Source: Larix kaempferi (lineage: Eukaryota; Streptophyta; Pinopsida; Pinales; Pinaceae). Taken from it: DNA of 64,000 nucleotides. Positions 1 to 10,984 of this stretch are shown piece by piece. Numbering within the stretch: position 1 is the stretch's first letter; each line of letters begins with the position of its first letter. The notes below the pieces were generated by a model. The model was not told the origin of the DNA and made no database searches. It saw only the letters and a program-made list of their open reading frames with translations. Location of the stretch: positions 8,183,501 to 8,247,500 of the forward strand of contig BSBM01000602.1 of assembly GCA_027924585.1 (NCBI GenBank), written 5' to 3'. The position numbers and the translations under genes are program-made.

Positions 1-780
1 TGTTATCAAGCACGTAGGGCAAATATTTGTAGGCTTCAAGTTATTTGTCTATGCTTAGTATTTAAAAAATCTTAGAGTAGCATGCTTTAGTCGGTTATAA
101 TACATGATCTTTAAAAAAAAATTGTACTAACATACTAAGATCCAACTCTCTTGTTTAAGTGTGTGGCTAATAATTTTCAGGTACATCTTGGAGTAAGGGA
201 TGAGCTAGGTTGCATCTCCCCCTTCTTCAAACTTCAAAGGCATCATTGGTCTTGAATGCTCAATGGCATCTACAAAGACTCTTCTTCATCCAACGATTTA
301 AAAGTGCTTGGCTTCTTCTCATTTCCACCATCAAAAGTTCAAATCTCTCCTTGGTTATTACAAAACGGATCTCCAAATCTAAAGGTTTTTTTCTCTTTGA
401 TTTGTTTTTTTTAAATAGTGCATTTGTTTTAAAAGTTCATATTTCTAAATCTTGCACTTTTGTTGGCTAAGTAGATCAAAGCTTCACACTTTGATCTACT
501 TTTGGGTCCAAATCTATTTTCATAAAGCCTAAATTATTAAGATCTAGGATCTAGTTTTGATTTCAAACTTGTAGATTCACTTTCTTTCCTACTTTTTCCA
601 TCTTTGCTTTTTTTTTTCCACTTTTCCTCTTTTTTGGCTTACAATCCTCATAGATCCATTTCCACTTATTTATCTTTGATTTTCTCATCAAGAAGAGTGC
701 CAAAACACACTTAGGAAAGTGCCCAAAATACTTCGATTTTTTGCCTTAAAATTTCACTTTTAATTTGCATTGGAAAGCGT
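1..780. other. AT-rich repeat-derived DNA, no gene
   Basis: I recognise no gene here. The plus strand is strongly T-rich from about 570 onward. At 215-228 there is a pyrimidine run which, read on the minus strand, looks like a polypurine tract (GAAGAAGGGGGAGA) followed at 214 by TGCAACCTAG, as at the start of a 3' LTR. That suggests the end of a minus-strand LTR element whose body would lie to the right, but no coding domain could be recognised to confirm it. The short open frame at 210-470 has no recognisable motif. Confidence 0.4.
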
Positions 781-1140
781 GCCCTTTTTCGGTCATTTAG
801 CTCATTGTTTTCTGCTATTTTCCATGACTTTACAATTCTGGAAATTAGCTTAAAACAACAACAACAACAAAATCTTCAAAAAAGTTTTCAATTTTTTTTT
901 CATTTTTTCTCGATTTTCGTGCCCATTTAAGCTTGTTGTTTTTTCACTGTTTTTTGCTGATTTTCAGTTTTGGAAATTAGCCCAAAACAATAAAAAAAAA
1001 TTCAATTTTTTTTCCAATTTTTTCAAATTGTCTTGAAAAACATGTCATGTTCTGCCTATGTTTTTATTGTTGTTTTTTGTTGATTTTTACTTAATTACAG
1101 ATCTGGAAATTAATTTGAAAATCAAAATTTTCCTCCTAAA
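780..1140. repeat. Diverged T-rich tandem repeat, about three units
   Basis: Three imperfect units of roughly 130-140 bp follow one another. Each carries a T-rich block with TTGTTTT and TGCTGATTTT-like words, then a CTGGAAATTAG core (about 838-850, 973-985, 1101-1113), then an AAAACAA or AAAATC tract. The units differ by many substitutions and small indels, so the array is old. No coding potential is apparent. It is probably part of the leader or LTR of a decayed retroelement; that is inference. Confidence 0.5.
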
Positions 1141-1816
1141 TATTTTTCCAAAACAAATCTTGAAAAATGTACAAAATTTCATTGAAAAGAGTGCATTTTC
1201 CAATTATTTTAAAGTGTTGATTTTGTTACTTAAAATAACTGTTTTTGTCATTTTTCTCGTTTTTGGCATTCCTCTCTTAGATCCATTCATCTTTCCACCT
1301 TTTTTATCTTCTTACTTGAGTTTGATTTTGTTTGACCATCTTTGGTCTTTTGCATCTTCTCTTTGAGTTTTTGCCTCTTTCACATCATAAGTCAAAATCT
1401 TGGGTTTTTACTAACACTCTAAATAACCTTTGTTAAGAGCTCTTATCCACAAGTGAACAAGAAGACAAAACCACAAGCAAAGAGCCCAAAGACTAACAAA
1501 CCAAACCAAACAAGCAAAACCACCTTTTTTGACAAAGTTAAAAAACCAAAAAGATTGTAAAAAGTTGAATAAAAGCAAGTGGGATAACGACTCCCACACC
1601 CCCACTTCCCCCATTTGGGGGAAGCTTGTATTGTCCATTGTCTACTTTTCGCATTGTCTTTGCTTTATACCTGCAAGTAGATTAGTCTTGAATCATTAAA
1701 TTAGTTTTTATTTGATATACTGCTAGAATAGTTCATTTTTGTTAAAAGCTAAGTTTTTGTTTACTTTGCTTAACTAGTTTCATTTTTGATATAATTTGTC
1801 AAAAGGAACCCAAAAT
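1141..1816. other. T-rich noncoding stretch
   Basis: No gene is recognised. The plus strand stays T-rich to about 1390. Around 1590-1625 there is a C/T-rich segment with CCCCCATTTGGGGGAAG, which can form a short hairpin. Open frames on either strand are low-complexity and match nothing I know. Confidence 0.35.
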
Positions 1817-1921
1817 CTCTTGAATCGCACTCAACAGTGGATCAAGAGTGCTCTCTATCGGAGAGTTTACTTGCTTTTTGTTTTAAGATTTCACTAACCA
1901 CCATGCTCTCCCGAGTATGGT
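1817..1921. repeat. Structured hairpin cluster, copy 1
   Basis: Three hairpins lie in a row. Hairpin 1 (1817-1848) has arms CTCTTGAATCGCACT and AGTGGATCAAGAG around a 4-nt loop CAAC, giving 13 pairs with two one-base bulges in the left arm. Hairpin 2 (1851-1865) pairs CTCTC with GAGAG around TATCG. Hairpin 3 (1900-1921) pairs ACCATGCTC with GAGTATGGT around TCCC, nine pairs with one G.T. Hairpins 1 and 2 recur 177 bp downstream with compensatory changes. Their role is unknown; an RNA packaging, dimerisation or translation signal in a retroelement leader is a guess. Confidence 0.55.
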
Positions 1922-1993
1922 CTTTGACCTGAAAGAGATTCTTAGGTAGTTTAGATTTTACATTCAAGTACTTTAATTCTGTGCATCATAAAT

Positions 1994-2042
1994 CTCTTGA
2001 ATCTCGCCATAAGGCGGATCAAGAGTGCTCTCTATCGGAGAG
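1994..2042. repeat. Structured hairpin cluster, copy 2
   Basis: This is the second copy of hairpins 1 and 2, offset 177 bp from copy 1. The hairpin at 1994-2025 has arms CTCTTGAATCTCGCC and GGCGGATCAAGAG around the loop ATAA. Two base pairs differ from copy 1 and both are still paired (A-T to G-C and T-A to C-G). The bulged base and the loop changed freely. The following CTCTC/GAGAG hairpin is unchanged. This covariation suggests the fold, rather than the sequence, was kept. Confidence 0.55.
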
Positions 2043-5000
2043 TTTTCTATTTGGTTCTCTTGTTTCAAACACATTTCCCCAGAATTGGAATTTATCATTT
2101 ATATACTGCATATGCTCTACCCTACCCTAGGATACACAGAAATAGTATAGACTATTTAATTTTTCACATTTAATCCAATTTTAACAATAATAAAATTTAT
2201 ACCCCCATAACCAACGAAAATCCGGGGTTGATCGCAATACTCGAAAGTGGGCAAATTCTACCTGGGACATTGGATAATGTACCTTGACCTTGGGGGCACC
2301 GTTAGGCTACATACTTGTTTGGTGTAGTGTTGAACACGCTTTCAGGGCTTGGGCAGCCAACATGTTTCCGTACGGAGCCACTTAGAGTATTTTCCGGACA
2401 TATCTCTTGTACCTTGCGTATATCTTGGAGATTTTCCTTAGCCATAATAATAAAGATCACATTTAAAATTTACAATAAAATTTACCAAGAACAATTGCAA
2501 AATAGTTCTAAAGCACACCTGAACTCTTGTATCAAGCACTCAAGACATTTGACTCCACAAGGCATTGGTCTTTGACATCATTTATTTGCTTATTAACTAT
2601 CTGAAGCATTTATCTTGTTTTCCAAATTCATATATTATATTGTGGATGTATTGTGTTTAATTTATCAAGTGGTTGTGCATCTTAATATTTTGCAAGTGTA
2701 TCTTTGGATTATACAAATTATTATTGTGAATCAGAAACTCCTAAACAAAACCCATCCGCATCATACCATCCAAAAACATTTAAAACACAAGAGCCTTAGA
2801 AACTCTGGGTCTACCCCCCTTGGCTTCGTTAGGAGTTAGCCTAAACGAAGGAGTCAGGATCACGTGGCAGCACCCGACTCTTTGCTTTCCCCCAAGGCCA
2901 CACCTTTCCCACTTGGGAAACAACACTTTGAAAGATTTCTGTTGACGGTGTGCATTCGGCGGACAACACTAGGTATGTTTTAAATAATTTTACCATTTTT
3001 TTTGGGGGGGGGCAGGGAGGTGTTCTGTATTCTTGAGGCATCTAATGCCCATCACTCTTACATCTATCAAGCTTGGATGCGTGCACTCTCTATGGTTTGA
3101 ATTTCATAGGCACCACGTTGAACACTAACACATTTTTAAAAAAAAATTAAGTTTATGCAATAATTTCTTATGTTGCAAGAAAAAAGAAACTTGATTGCTA
3201 CCTTGACTTGGCTTTATTATCTATTAGTGAATTTGGTATCTTACTCTTCGGTTAAATATGAAGGGTTTAGTTAATTTATACTTGTCAATTGAACTACAAA
3301 TATTTATATTTCCCTTCATCTTTGGAGGGCTCAAAGAATATATGCCCTTCAAATTGAAATTAAGACCCACCCTTCAAATTTGATCACTGGTCTAGTTCAC
3401 CACATAGCTAGTGATGATGATGCTACAATCTCCTTGCCTTATTGGCAATGCTTTGGATGGAAACAATTTTAAAGGCCTATATGTTTCTTAATGGAGCAAA
3501 CTTCCAAGGAAACTACGTGTGAGCATCCTATTTATAAAGGCATTGCACCTATTTTACTACAAAACCAAAACCAAATAATATGTTTTATTGTCTATCCCTT
3601 GCAATAAAATGCACATATAGTCCAAGCCAACCCAGAATGATGAAGGTGCATGCCTACAAACAAGTGACACGCAAATCATATGGTCCTCTGTGTATAGAGT
3701 CCTCTGAATAAATCACAATCATATTAATGTAACCAATAGTAGAAGTCTTCAAAGTGAAATATGGTTTTTCTTAGCTCCAATCTAGTTTCACAAGTTGATT
3801 AAAGTTGATGGAGCCTATAGTTGAGTTTAAAATAAGTCTTCCAAAGTTTGTTAAACCACAACTCAATCAACAAGGCCCAACAAAGACAACTATTGCCAAC
3901 AACTACGTTATCCCTTGTGATAGGCTTACTTTGAAGTTGTATCAGAGCCTTCCATGAATCTTTGGAGGCTTCACACCAAGCTTAAGTAGTAAACAGGGTA
4001 GAATAAGGATCAAGATATTATAATAAATGAATTTATCCAAGTTACTCAAATGAAAGTTTTGCTTCATCACTTTCCAATGAATCTAATCCTTACTTTTAAA
4101 GGAGAAGATGTCAAGAAGCAATTTGAAGCCTAAAAAACATATATATCGAAAATCATAAACTTTCATAAAAAGGTTTGTTTTCATCAAGAATGATGGGGCA
4201 CTGCAATAAGAAGTGCTCATGCATATAAATAACAAACAAGAAGGATTTTCCATTTCAAATGAAGGAAGAATTCGGTGGCCTTATGGGATTTATGAATGAA
4301 TGCTATTGGCAACAAAAGACCCATCAAATTGAATGGAGGTTGTAAGCTCCAATAATTCATGTCTTCCACTGGCCTTTCTTCCCATAGAAAACTATAAATA
4401 CATTTTGTTTGGCTAGAAAAACTTCCAATCTCTATCCCCTTCTAGCAAGGAACATCACATAAGGCAAGTCCATGTTCACAAATTTTGATGACTCCCAACC
4501 CACCCTAAGCTTTAAGACTATAGTGAATACTCCAACCGGCCTTGTGAAAGCCTTCTTTTCCCTTCCCAATTAACCTAGAGAAAGGCACATATAAGACCCT
4601 CAACATTAGTAGACATGGATGGTGAATATGTCCTAATTGGTGCAAGTTTGATATCATGAAACTAATTAAAGTGTCCTAGTGAGCACTTCTCCACCATTAC
4701 AATCATAATCACAACAAAATCCCCCAAAGGTCCAAACTTGCTCTCCAATGCAACCATGAGGATTCACATGCTGCATGACATATCGACGAATTGTATTTCC
4801 AGCTTTGTAAATTGTCACTCATAATTGTTCATTGCTTATGCAACATACTCGTTTGACATGTATAGGGTGAAGACTTTTCCTTTATTCAACCGATAGGTCC
4901 TGCGATTTCTCACAAAACCCCAAAGAAAACTACTATGATACTAATATGATCCATAAACTACTATGGATATTCCACTAGAATAGTTCGTCACAACAGATCT

Positions 5001-5332
5001 TACAACTTATTTATTTTCATTAGCTTACTTCTATTGAATGCCAAACTAGCATAGGTCCATCTTAAACCCGGATCTATCAACCATCGAGAGGGATCCAATT
5101 TCTTGAGGTGTATTTTTTTTATCTTAAACTTAAGAAATTTGATTCCTCTCTTGCTTGATAGATCTGTGTTTAAGTTTTAATTTTCTATTTTGGAAATGGA
5201 TTATTTAATTACTTTTCATAATTTTTTTATTTTATGAGCCAACATGGATTTTTTCAATTACTTTTCATAAAAAAAATAATTTAGTCAACATGAATTTTTT
5301 TAATTATGGTAATGTTACGTTATGTTACAACA
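2043..5332. other. Noncoding repeat remnants, no gene
   Basis: I recognise no gene in these 3.3 kb. Small local features: a 10-bp-arm hairpin at 2824-2850 (CTTCGTTAGG pairing with CCTAAACGAAG around AGTTAG), a poly-T/poly-G junction near 2995-3012, and AT-rich direct repeats of the type CAACATGAATTTTTTTAATTA near 5235-5315. At 5333-5343 a C-rich run reads on the minus strand as GTATGGGGGAGA followed at 5332 by TGTTGTAACATAACG, resembling a polypurine tract and the start of a minus-strand LTR. Longer open frames (2315-2575, 2841-3041) match nothing I know. Confidence 0.35.
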
Positions 5333-5345
5333 TCTCCCCCATACT

Positions 5346-5650
5346 GGGCTATAGAGCACCTCGCTCTTCTCGGTGCAATAAACTGGAATTGAAATAAGAA
5401 TAACTAGAGAAAAGAAATACATAATCCACACAATAACACAAGATATACCTTGGGAAACCCATTGTGGGGAAAAGCCCAATCAAAAAGAGGCCCATGCCTT
5501 GCTCTTTTATATAGAATGCAAATACAATGGAAATGGTACTCTCTCTAGAGTTACCTATGACTATGTGTCCATAATGGCTACTACAAGATATCTTATATCC
5601 TTTTTTATGCTCTAATATCCACTCTCGTGTCATTGCTCAACTATGGAACA
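5346..5650 (-). promoter_or_regulatory. LTR-like promoter region (minus)
   Basis: On the minus strand, a TATATAAA box (5506-5513) is followed about 40-70 bases later by GGGCTTTTCCCC and GGGTTTCCC words. These resemble the transcription start and R region of plant LTR retrotransposons. No complete LTR boundaries or primer binding site were found, so this is only a remnant. It lies back to back with a similar plus-strand module that starts near 5681. Similarity to LTR R regions is from memory of the families; the role is inference. Confidence 0.3.
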
Positions 5651-5680
5651 ATACAATAACATCATAATGATGGAACCACT

Positions 5681-6148
5681 TGTTGAAATATTGTAACTTC
5701 CAAGAATATTATATTTGTACTTTATTATTCTGGAGATGTTACATTCCTCCGAGGTGACCCTATTGTATATCCGGAGATGTTTATTCCTCCGATGGATTGT
5801 GGTAACTAGGGCTATTAGATATCCCATGTGGGGGTCGGCCCTGGGTTTATTTATTAGGGGTTATTAGACCCTCTTAGGAGAGGTCGGCCCCATAGGGTAA
5901 AAAGTCAGTCAGAAAACAAGTATAAATAGAGGAGGATGCTCCTCACTTATCTCACACTTCCATCACTTGGAAAGTAGCGCACAAGTGAGAGAGAGGTCTG
6001 CATAGGAGGTAGAGAAGGAGCTCTAGTCTTGGACTACATCTTGTATTTGGTTGATCATCTTTATTGAGGAAAGCTTTGCTGGGTTTTCTACCCCATGAGG
6101 GTTTCCCAGGGTAAAATCTCTGTCTATCTTATGATTATGTTTCTTTCA
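5681..6148 (+). repeat. Possible solo LTR
   Basis: The stretch begins TGTTGAAATATTGTAAC and ends CTTTCA. It has a TATAAATA box at 5921-5928 and, downstream, GGGTTTTCTACCCC and GAGGGTTTCCC words typical of the R/U5 part of plant LTRs. No primer binding site or polyprotein follows, which fits a solo LTR. A flanking 5-bp duplication was not found, so the ends are approximate and another kind of repeat cannot be excluded. Confidence 0.4.
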
Positions 6149-8394
6149 GTGATCTTGCTAGTCAAATTAGTATAAACTTAACACCCCTTCTTCTCTCAAC
6201 GACTCGGTATTTGACATAGCTCGATGGTCATCTAGGGTTAATTTTAGCGTTTTTGCATACCTCAAATCCCTATTAGGGTTAGGTTTTTGGACCTTCTAGA
6301 ATATTCTTGAAAGTCCACACATGACTAGTCCCAAATATGTGAGAAATGAGAGCTAATGTGGAATCCACTTGGTACCATGGTGGTCAACTAAATAGGTCAA
6401 CTTTCGGGAGGCATAACTTTTGCATACAAACTCCATTTGAGGCAGTTTTTGGATTGTTGGAGATATCTTAGAGTGTAGAATCGCAACAAGGGGCATGGCA
6501 CAATCTATGAACTTTTGAACCCAAAAACATCATTTAGACCCTTAGACATGCCCTAGAAGGTTTTGGACCCCAAATTTGCAAAAAGAGACCTACCCCTAAA
6601 ATGGGCCCTACAAGCCAATTCATCCAATATTTTGATCTTAAAAGCACCATAATAGATGAAAAAATATATATTGGTCCATTTAGGATCAGGATCTCTACAT
6701 CTAACCCAAGGGAGGGTTCTTCTTCTCCTTTGATGCTCTATTCCCAACCAAGTGATGTGTGTGAAGTATCTCAAGTGGTGAAAGGAAAAATATGTATATG
6801 GATCTGTCTCTTTTCTGTAGGAAATCTGATAGAATAAACTTGTTATTATGTATATAGAATTTATTTTCGAATTCCCTTTAGGAATTTATTTAAAGGAAAA
6901 AATGTGGACAATTCTTAGATCTAGTTCCAATGTGAATAATACATTTTCATAAATTACTTAGTGGGATGAGGATAGGTATTGGAGACCAAATCAAGGAATT
7001 ATATTGGAAATAATGGTTTGGGAATGTCCACTTTTAGCCACCATACCTTTTTGGAAGGCACGCAACATTTAAAGGTAGTTGAACTCTATTTCTAGGTCCC
7101 TAACACAATTTTTGAGACTTTTAGTGTAATAGGTTTGCCTGGATTTTTTGGGAAATTTTGCACAACCTTTTTATGGTCAACACATGACTTTAGTTCAGTT
7201 TTTTGTCATATTATTGAGGTCATATAGTGATGAAGGTGATGGAAATGGGATTAATACTATTGGAAATTATGTATAATGGCGATGATGCTAAAGGAAAGTA
7301 TGTGAGAAAAAATAGGTTGTTAACAGTTCCCCCTCTCAGTTTATTGCCTAAATACATCATATGTCTTTTCTGTTTATATCCATAGGAAACCATGAACACC
7401 TTGGAAGGAGTGAGAGAAAGTAAAGAGAAAGACTCTTTCCCTCCAAGGGGATCATAGAGGCAACACCTACAAACAATCCAACCAATGGGGCCATAGAGGC
7501 CACACCTACAACCAATGGGGTCAAATGTATATGATCTCAAATATAAACAAGGTGGGCATCCCCTTGTTCCTAATATGGGATCAATACCAAGAGGGGTTTG
7601 ATCAAAGTACATAAATAATTGTTGTGGATAATATATCATGATAATACAAGTCAAATAGGGACCCAATCTAAGTACATAAATGTGGTCCAACCCATAACTA
7701 ATCTAAAATACATGAGTAGGAACAATGTCATTCTTGAGAAGATGGAAAATCAGAACAACTAAATCCTTGTTGAAAATTGGAGGGGCTCAATATATGGAAG
7801 GAGTGATGGCATGAAAAACTCCTCATGGGGGGCTCACATATTAAAATATTGATCCAAACAAGTCTAGGGAACTACAACTAAAACTAGATCATTGTTGCCA
7901 ATGTAGCTTCAACCTCACAAGAAGCTATAAAATTAAGGGCTTCCATAATAGACTAGGAACTTGAGGGATTTATAAGTTTGCAAGGTCTTCAACCAAACTA
8001 GGATAGGAAAACCACCACTATACCATTCTCATCAGTGTGATAATGTGTTGGATTCGAGCACGTGATAACCAACCAATCTGAGGGGAAATGAGGTCCCCCC
8101 TTAGTTGGTCCAAGGTAAACCATCAATTATGGTTATGGGCCCAAGGTACAAAATGATTATAGACATATCCTTTAGAATACAAGAGCTAAAGTCAATACAG
8201 AGAGGTCCATTGAAAACAAACTAATTAAGAGGTCCATGTTTATTAGCATGATAAATGATACAAGGATGTGAAAGAAATTGGGACCAAGAAACAAAAGGGT
8301 ATAGAGGGTTATAGAGTAATGGACTTAATACTTCCTTTGTTTAGAGCATGCTGGTATGGTTGTCCTAGCAACATATGTACGACTCATGATAACA
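6149..8394. other. Noncoding DNA left of element A
   Basis: No gene is recognised. A 156-codon open frame on the minus strand (7220-7690) contains short internal repeats caused by a repeated CCAATGGGG/CATAGAGGCCACACC DNA motif near 7470-7525. It shows no known domain and is probably fortuitous. At 7326-7339 a C/T run reads on the minus strand as CTGAGAGGGGGAAC followed at 7325 by TGTTAACAACC, a candidate polypurine tract and LTR start. The left target duplication of element A (TCAAG) is at 8395-8399. Confidence 0.35.
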
Positions 8395-8399
8395 TCAAG

Positions 8400-8943
8400 T
8401 GATGTAGCCAATAAACTTTAATTCATTCACAAGATCTAAATATCATGCAAACACATGAGAGTGGAAAAATAACAATCTTTTATTCCTTCTCCATCCTAAC
8501 TATTACAATGAGGGTTCAACCCCTTATAACTACTATATGAGATTTTCAAAATTGCTAATTTTAGAGAATTCTCCCATGAATCTAAAACTTACCACTATCT
8601 TAAAGCTAACTAGAGCTACACTAGTTGTCAAATCGTTTTTCTGATTAGGTGTATAAACTAATAGATAACTGATAATCACAAATATAAAAAAATCCTGCAA
8701 AAACACTAAAACCATAATTTAAGGCACTATATGAAGGAATTTGGCCCCGAAAAAGTGTCAAAAAAGGTCCGATCAAAAGTATGTTATTCAACACTACAGT
8801 GAACTCTTAAACACAACTTCCTGTTAAATTTGAGCCCAAACAAATAAACGAGTCAAAATTTATGACCCTCGGAAATCCCTGCATTATTATTTTTTCTCTC
8901 TCTTTTTTTTTTTAAATTTCATCCCACGGAAATCCCTACATCA
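8400..8943 (-). repeat. Element A 3' LTR
   Basis: The 544-bp copy aligns with 13822-14313 over shared words such as CACAAGATCTAAA, AACACATGAGAGTGGAAAA and GGTTCAACCCCTTATAACTA. Next to its inner edge the minus strand has CTACAGGAGAA, a weak polypurine tract. It is longer than its partner mainly because the region near 8830-8915 differs; in the partner that region is replaced by a CT microsatellite. Confidence 0.9.
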
Positions 8944-9104
8944 TTCTCCTGTAGTTGAAAAGAACACAAATCCTGCAAGTTATTGTCTTGAAACTGCTTC
9001 CACTTAACGAGATCTAGATTCAACAAGTCCCCCTCTGTAATCCATGTACTCTCTATTGGTGCTAAGCCTTCCCATTGGACCAGATATCAGTTGTGTTGGC
9101 CTTG

Positions 9105-10387
9105 CTAAGTATGAAGGGTCTTCATATCTAAAATATGTGCAATATTTTCCTTTTTCTTACTCAAAATGGCATGTTGCCAATCCACCTCTGCCTCACTATC
9201 ATCACCTAGGTCGTCCCCATGGAAGATATATAAATCAAAAATGTTAAATACTGGGGAAATATCAAGATCATTTGGTAAATTGACCCTATAAGCATTGTCA
9301 TTAATTTTCTTGAGAATCTCGCAAGGACCAGTTTTCTTATACTTCAATTTGTGGTAGGTTCCTCTAGGAAACCACTCTTTCCATAAATAAAACATCACCA
9401 AATCACCTTCATTGAATACCTGATGTCATTGGTGAGCATATTTTATAATTTTGTTCTGCTCGTTACTAGCATACAGCTTTTGTCTCACTTGTTGCTGCAA
9501 TTGTTGAATGTATTCTACAAATGCTTCCCCATCATCATTGATTCTATCCCCAAGTGGTAGTTGCACCAAATCTAGGACACCCATAGGATTTCTACCGTAA
9601 ACAATCTGAAATGGAGATTTACCTGTAAATCTATTCACTGAGCTATTGTAGGCAAATTATGCTTGAGGTAAATCCAAATCCCATTGTTTGGGATTCTCTC
9701 CAACAATGCTTTGTAATAGGATTCCTAAAATATGATTTACTACCTTGGTTTTCCCATTTGTTTGGGGGTGATAGGCACTATTAAACTGTAATTTAGTCCC
9801 CATTTTCTTCCATAAAGTCCCCCAAAAATGACCCAGGAACCGAGTATCTCTATCGAAGTCAATAGTTTTTGGAACACCACGCAATCTAACAATTTCTGGA
9901 AAAAAAAAAAAAAAAACAATTATGCCACCTTTCATGCATCACTAGTTTTCTTACAAGGAATGAAATGAGCCATTTTAGAGAACCTATCAACAACCAAAAA
10001 AATATAATCATTACCTCACTATGTGTTTAGGAGCCCCAACACAAAGTCCATGCTCATATATGTCCATGGGTCTGTGGGAACTGGTAGTGGCATGTACAAC
10101 CATGTATTCTGTGAATGTCCTTTATCCATTTGGCAAATCCTACATCGTGCCACATACTTGTTTATATCATTTTTCATCTTCGGTCAGTAATGCTTATCTT
10201 CAATTAAGGCTAGCATATTATCCTTTCCAAAATGTCCTGCTAAGCCACTACTGTGAAGTTCTCTGATAATATTTTCTCTCATAGAACCAATTGGAATGCA
10301 TAGTTGTTTTCCTTTGAAGAGGTAGCCATCTTGCATAAAATATTCACCTTGAATAAGATGCATGTTCCCAGCGACTATATTCTTCAA
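9105..10387 (-). pseudogene. Element A integrase, broken
   Basis: Integrase would join the cDNA to host DNA. Read on the minus strand, the zinc-binding part lies at 10130-10387 (ELHSSGLAGH, then CRICQMDKG). The catalytic core follows (MSMDFVLG near 10050; DFDRDTRF near 9860), and the C-terminal part runs to 9105 with GPCEILKKI and a FNIFDLYIF end. The third catalytic residue is changed: the usual NGQTE reads NGKTK near 9755. An oligo-A run at 9902-9919 adds a stretch of Phe codons, and several frameshifts break the frame. No chromodomain follows. It lies downstream of RNase H, the gypsy order. Confidence 0.88.
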
Positions 10388-10408
10388 CTATGCTACAATC
10401 TCCCAAAA

Positions 10409-10980
10409 ATTGTTATCAGACGCATAGAGATCCTTCAATGCAGCAAACCCATTTACTTGATTTTCCATGGTTGTCAAAAGAACGATGCACCAACTCAAAG
10501 CATCTGCAGCCTGATTCTGCCTTCTTGATTTGTGCTTTAGAACAAAGTTGTAGCCTTGTAAGCAAGAGACCCATTTTGCATGTCTATTGTTCAATTTACT
10601 TTGGGTGTTTACATACTTTAATGCAATGTGATCGGTAAATAACACAAACTCTTTTAGCACTAAATAATGCCTCGAATGTCACAATGCTTGCACAATTGTT
10701 ATCAGACGCATAGAGATCCTTCAATGCAGCAAACCCATTTACTTGATTTTCCATGGTTGTCAAAAGAACGATGCACCAACTCAAAGCATCTGCAGCCTAA
10801 TTCTGCCTTCTTGATTTGTGCTTTAGAACAAAGTTGTAGCCTTGTAAGCAAGAGACCCATTTTGCATGTCTATTGTTCAATTTACTTTGGGTGTTTACAT
10901 ACTTTAATGCAATGTGATCGGTAAATAACACAAACTCTTTTGGCACTAAATAATGCCTCGAATGTCACAATGCTTGCACA
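10409..10980. repeat. 286-bp tandem duplication inside element A
   Basis: Bases 10409-10694 are repeated at 10695-10980 with only two differences that I can see (CCTGATT/CCTAATT and TTTTAGCAC/TTTTGGCAC). The unit spans the RNase H end and the linker to integrase. Since 286 is not a multiple of three, it shifts the frame. Its near identity, against the strong divergence of the LTRs, shows it arose long after insertion. Confidence 0.95.
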
Positions 10981-10984
10981 ATTG

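Noticed and set aside
2824-2850. Hairpin as a transcription terminator
   Set aside because: Intrinsic terminators of this kind are bacterial; in this plant-type context it is only a short inverted repeat.
3000-3015. Poly-T/poly-G run as a possible polypurine tract or G-quadruplex
   Set aside because: It is a single short homopolymer without an LTR start beside it and without spaced G-runs.
7220-7690. 156-codon minus-strand frame left of element A
   Set aside because: No recognisable domain; its Cys/Gly repeats come from a short DNA repeat, and no promoter or conserved context supports it.
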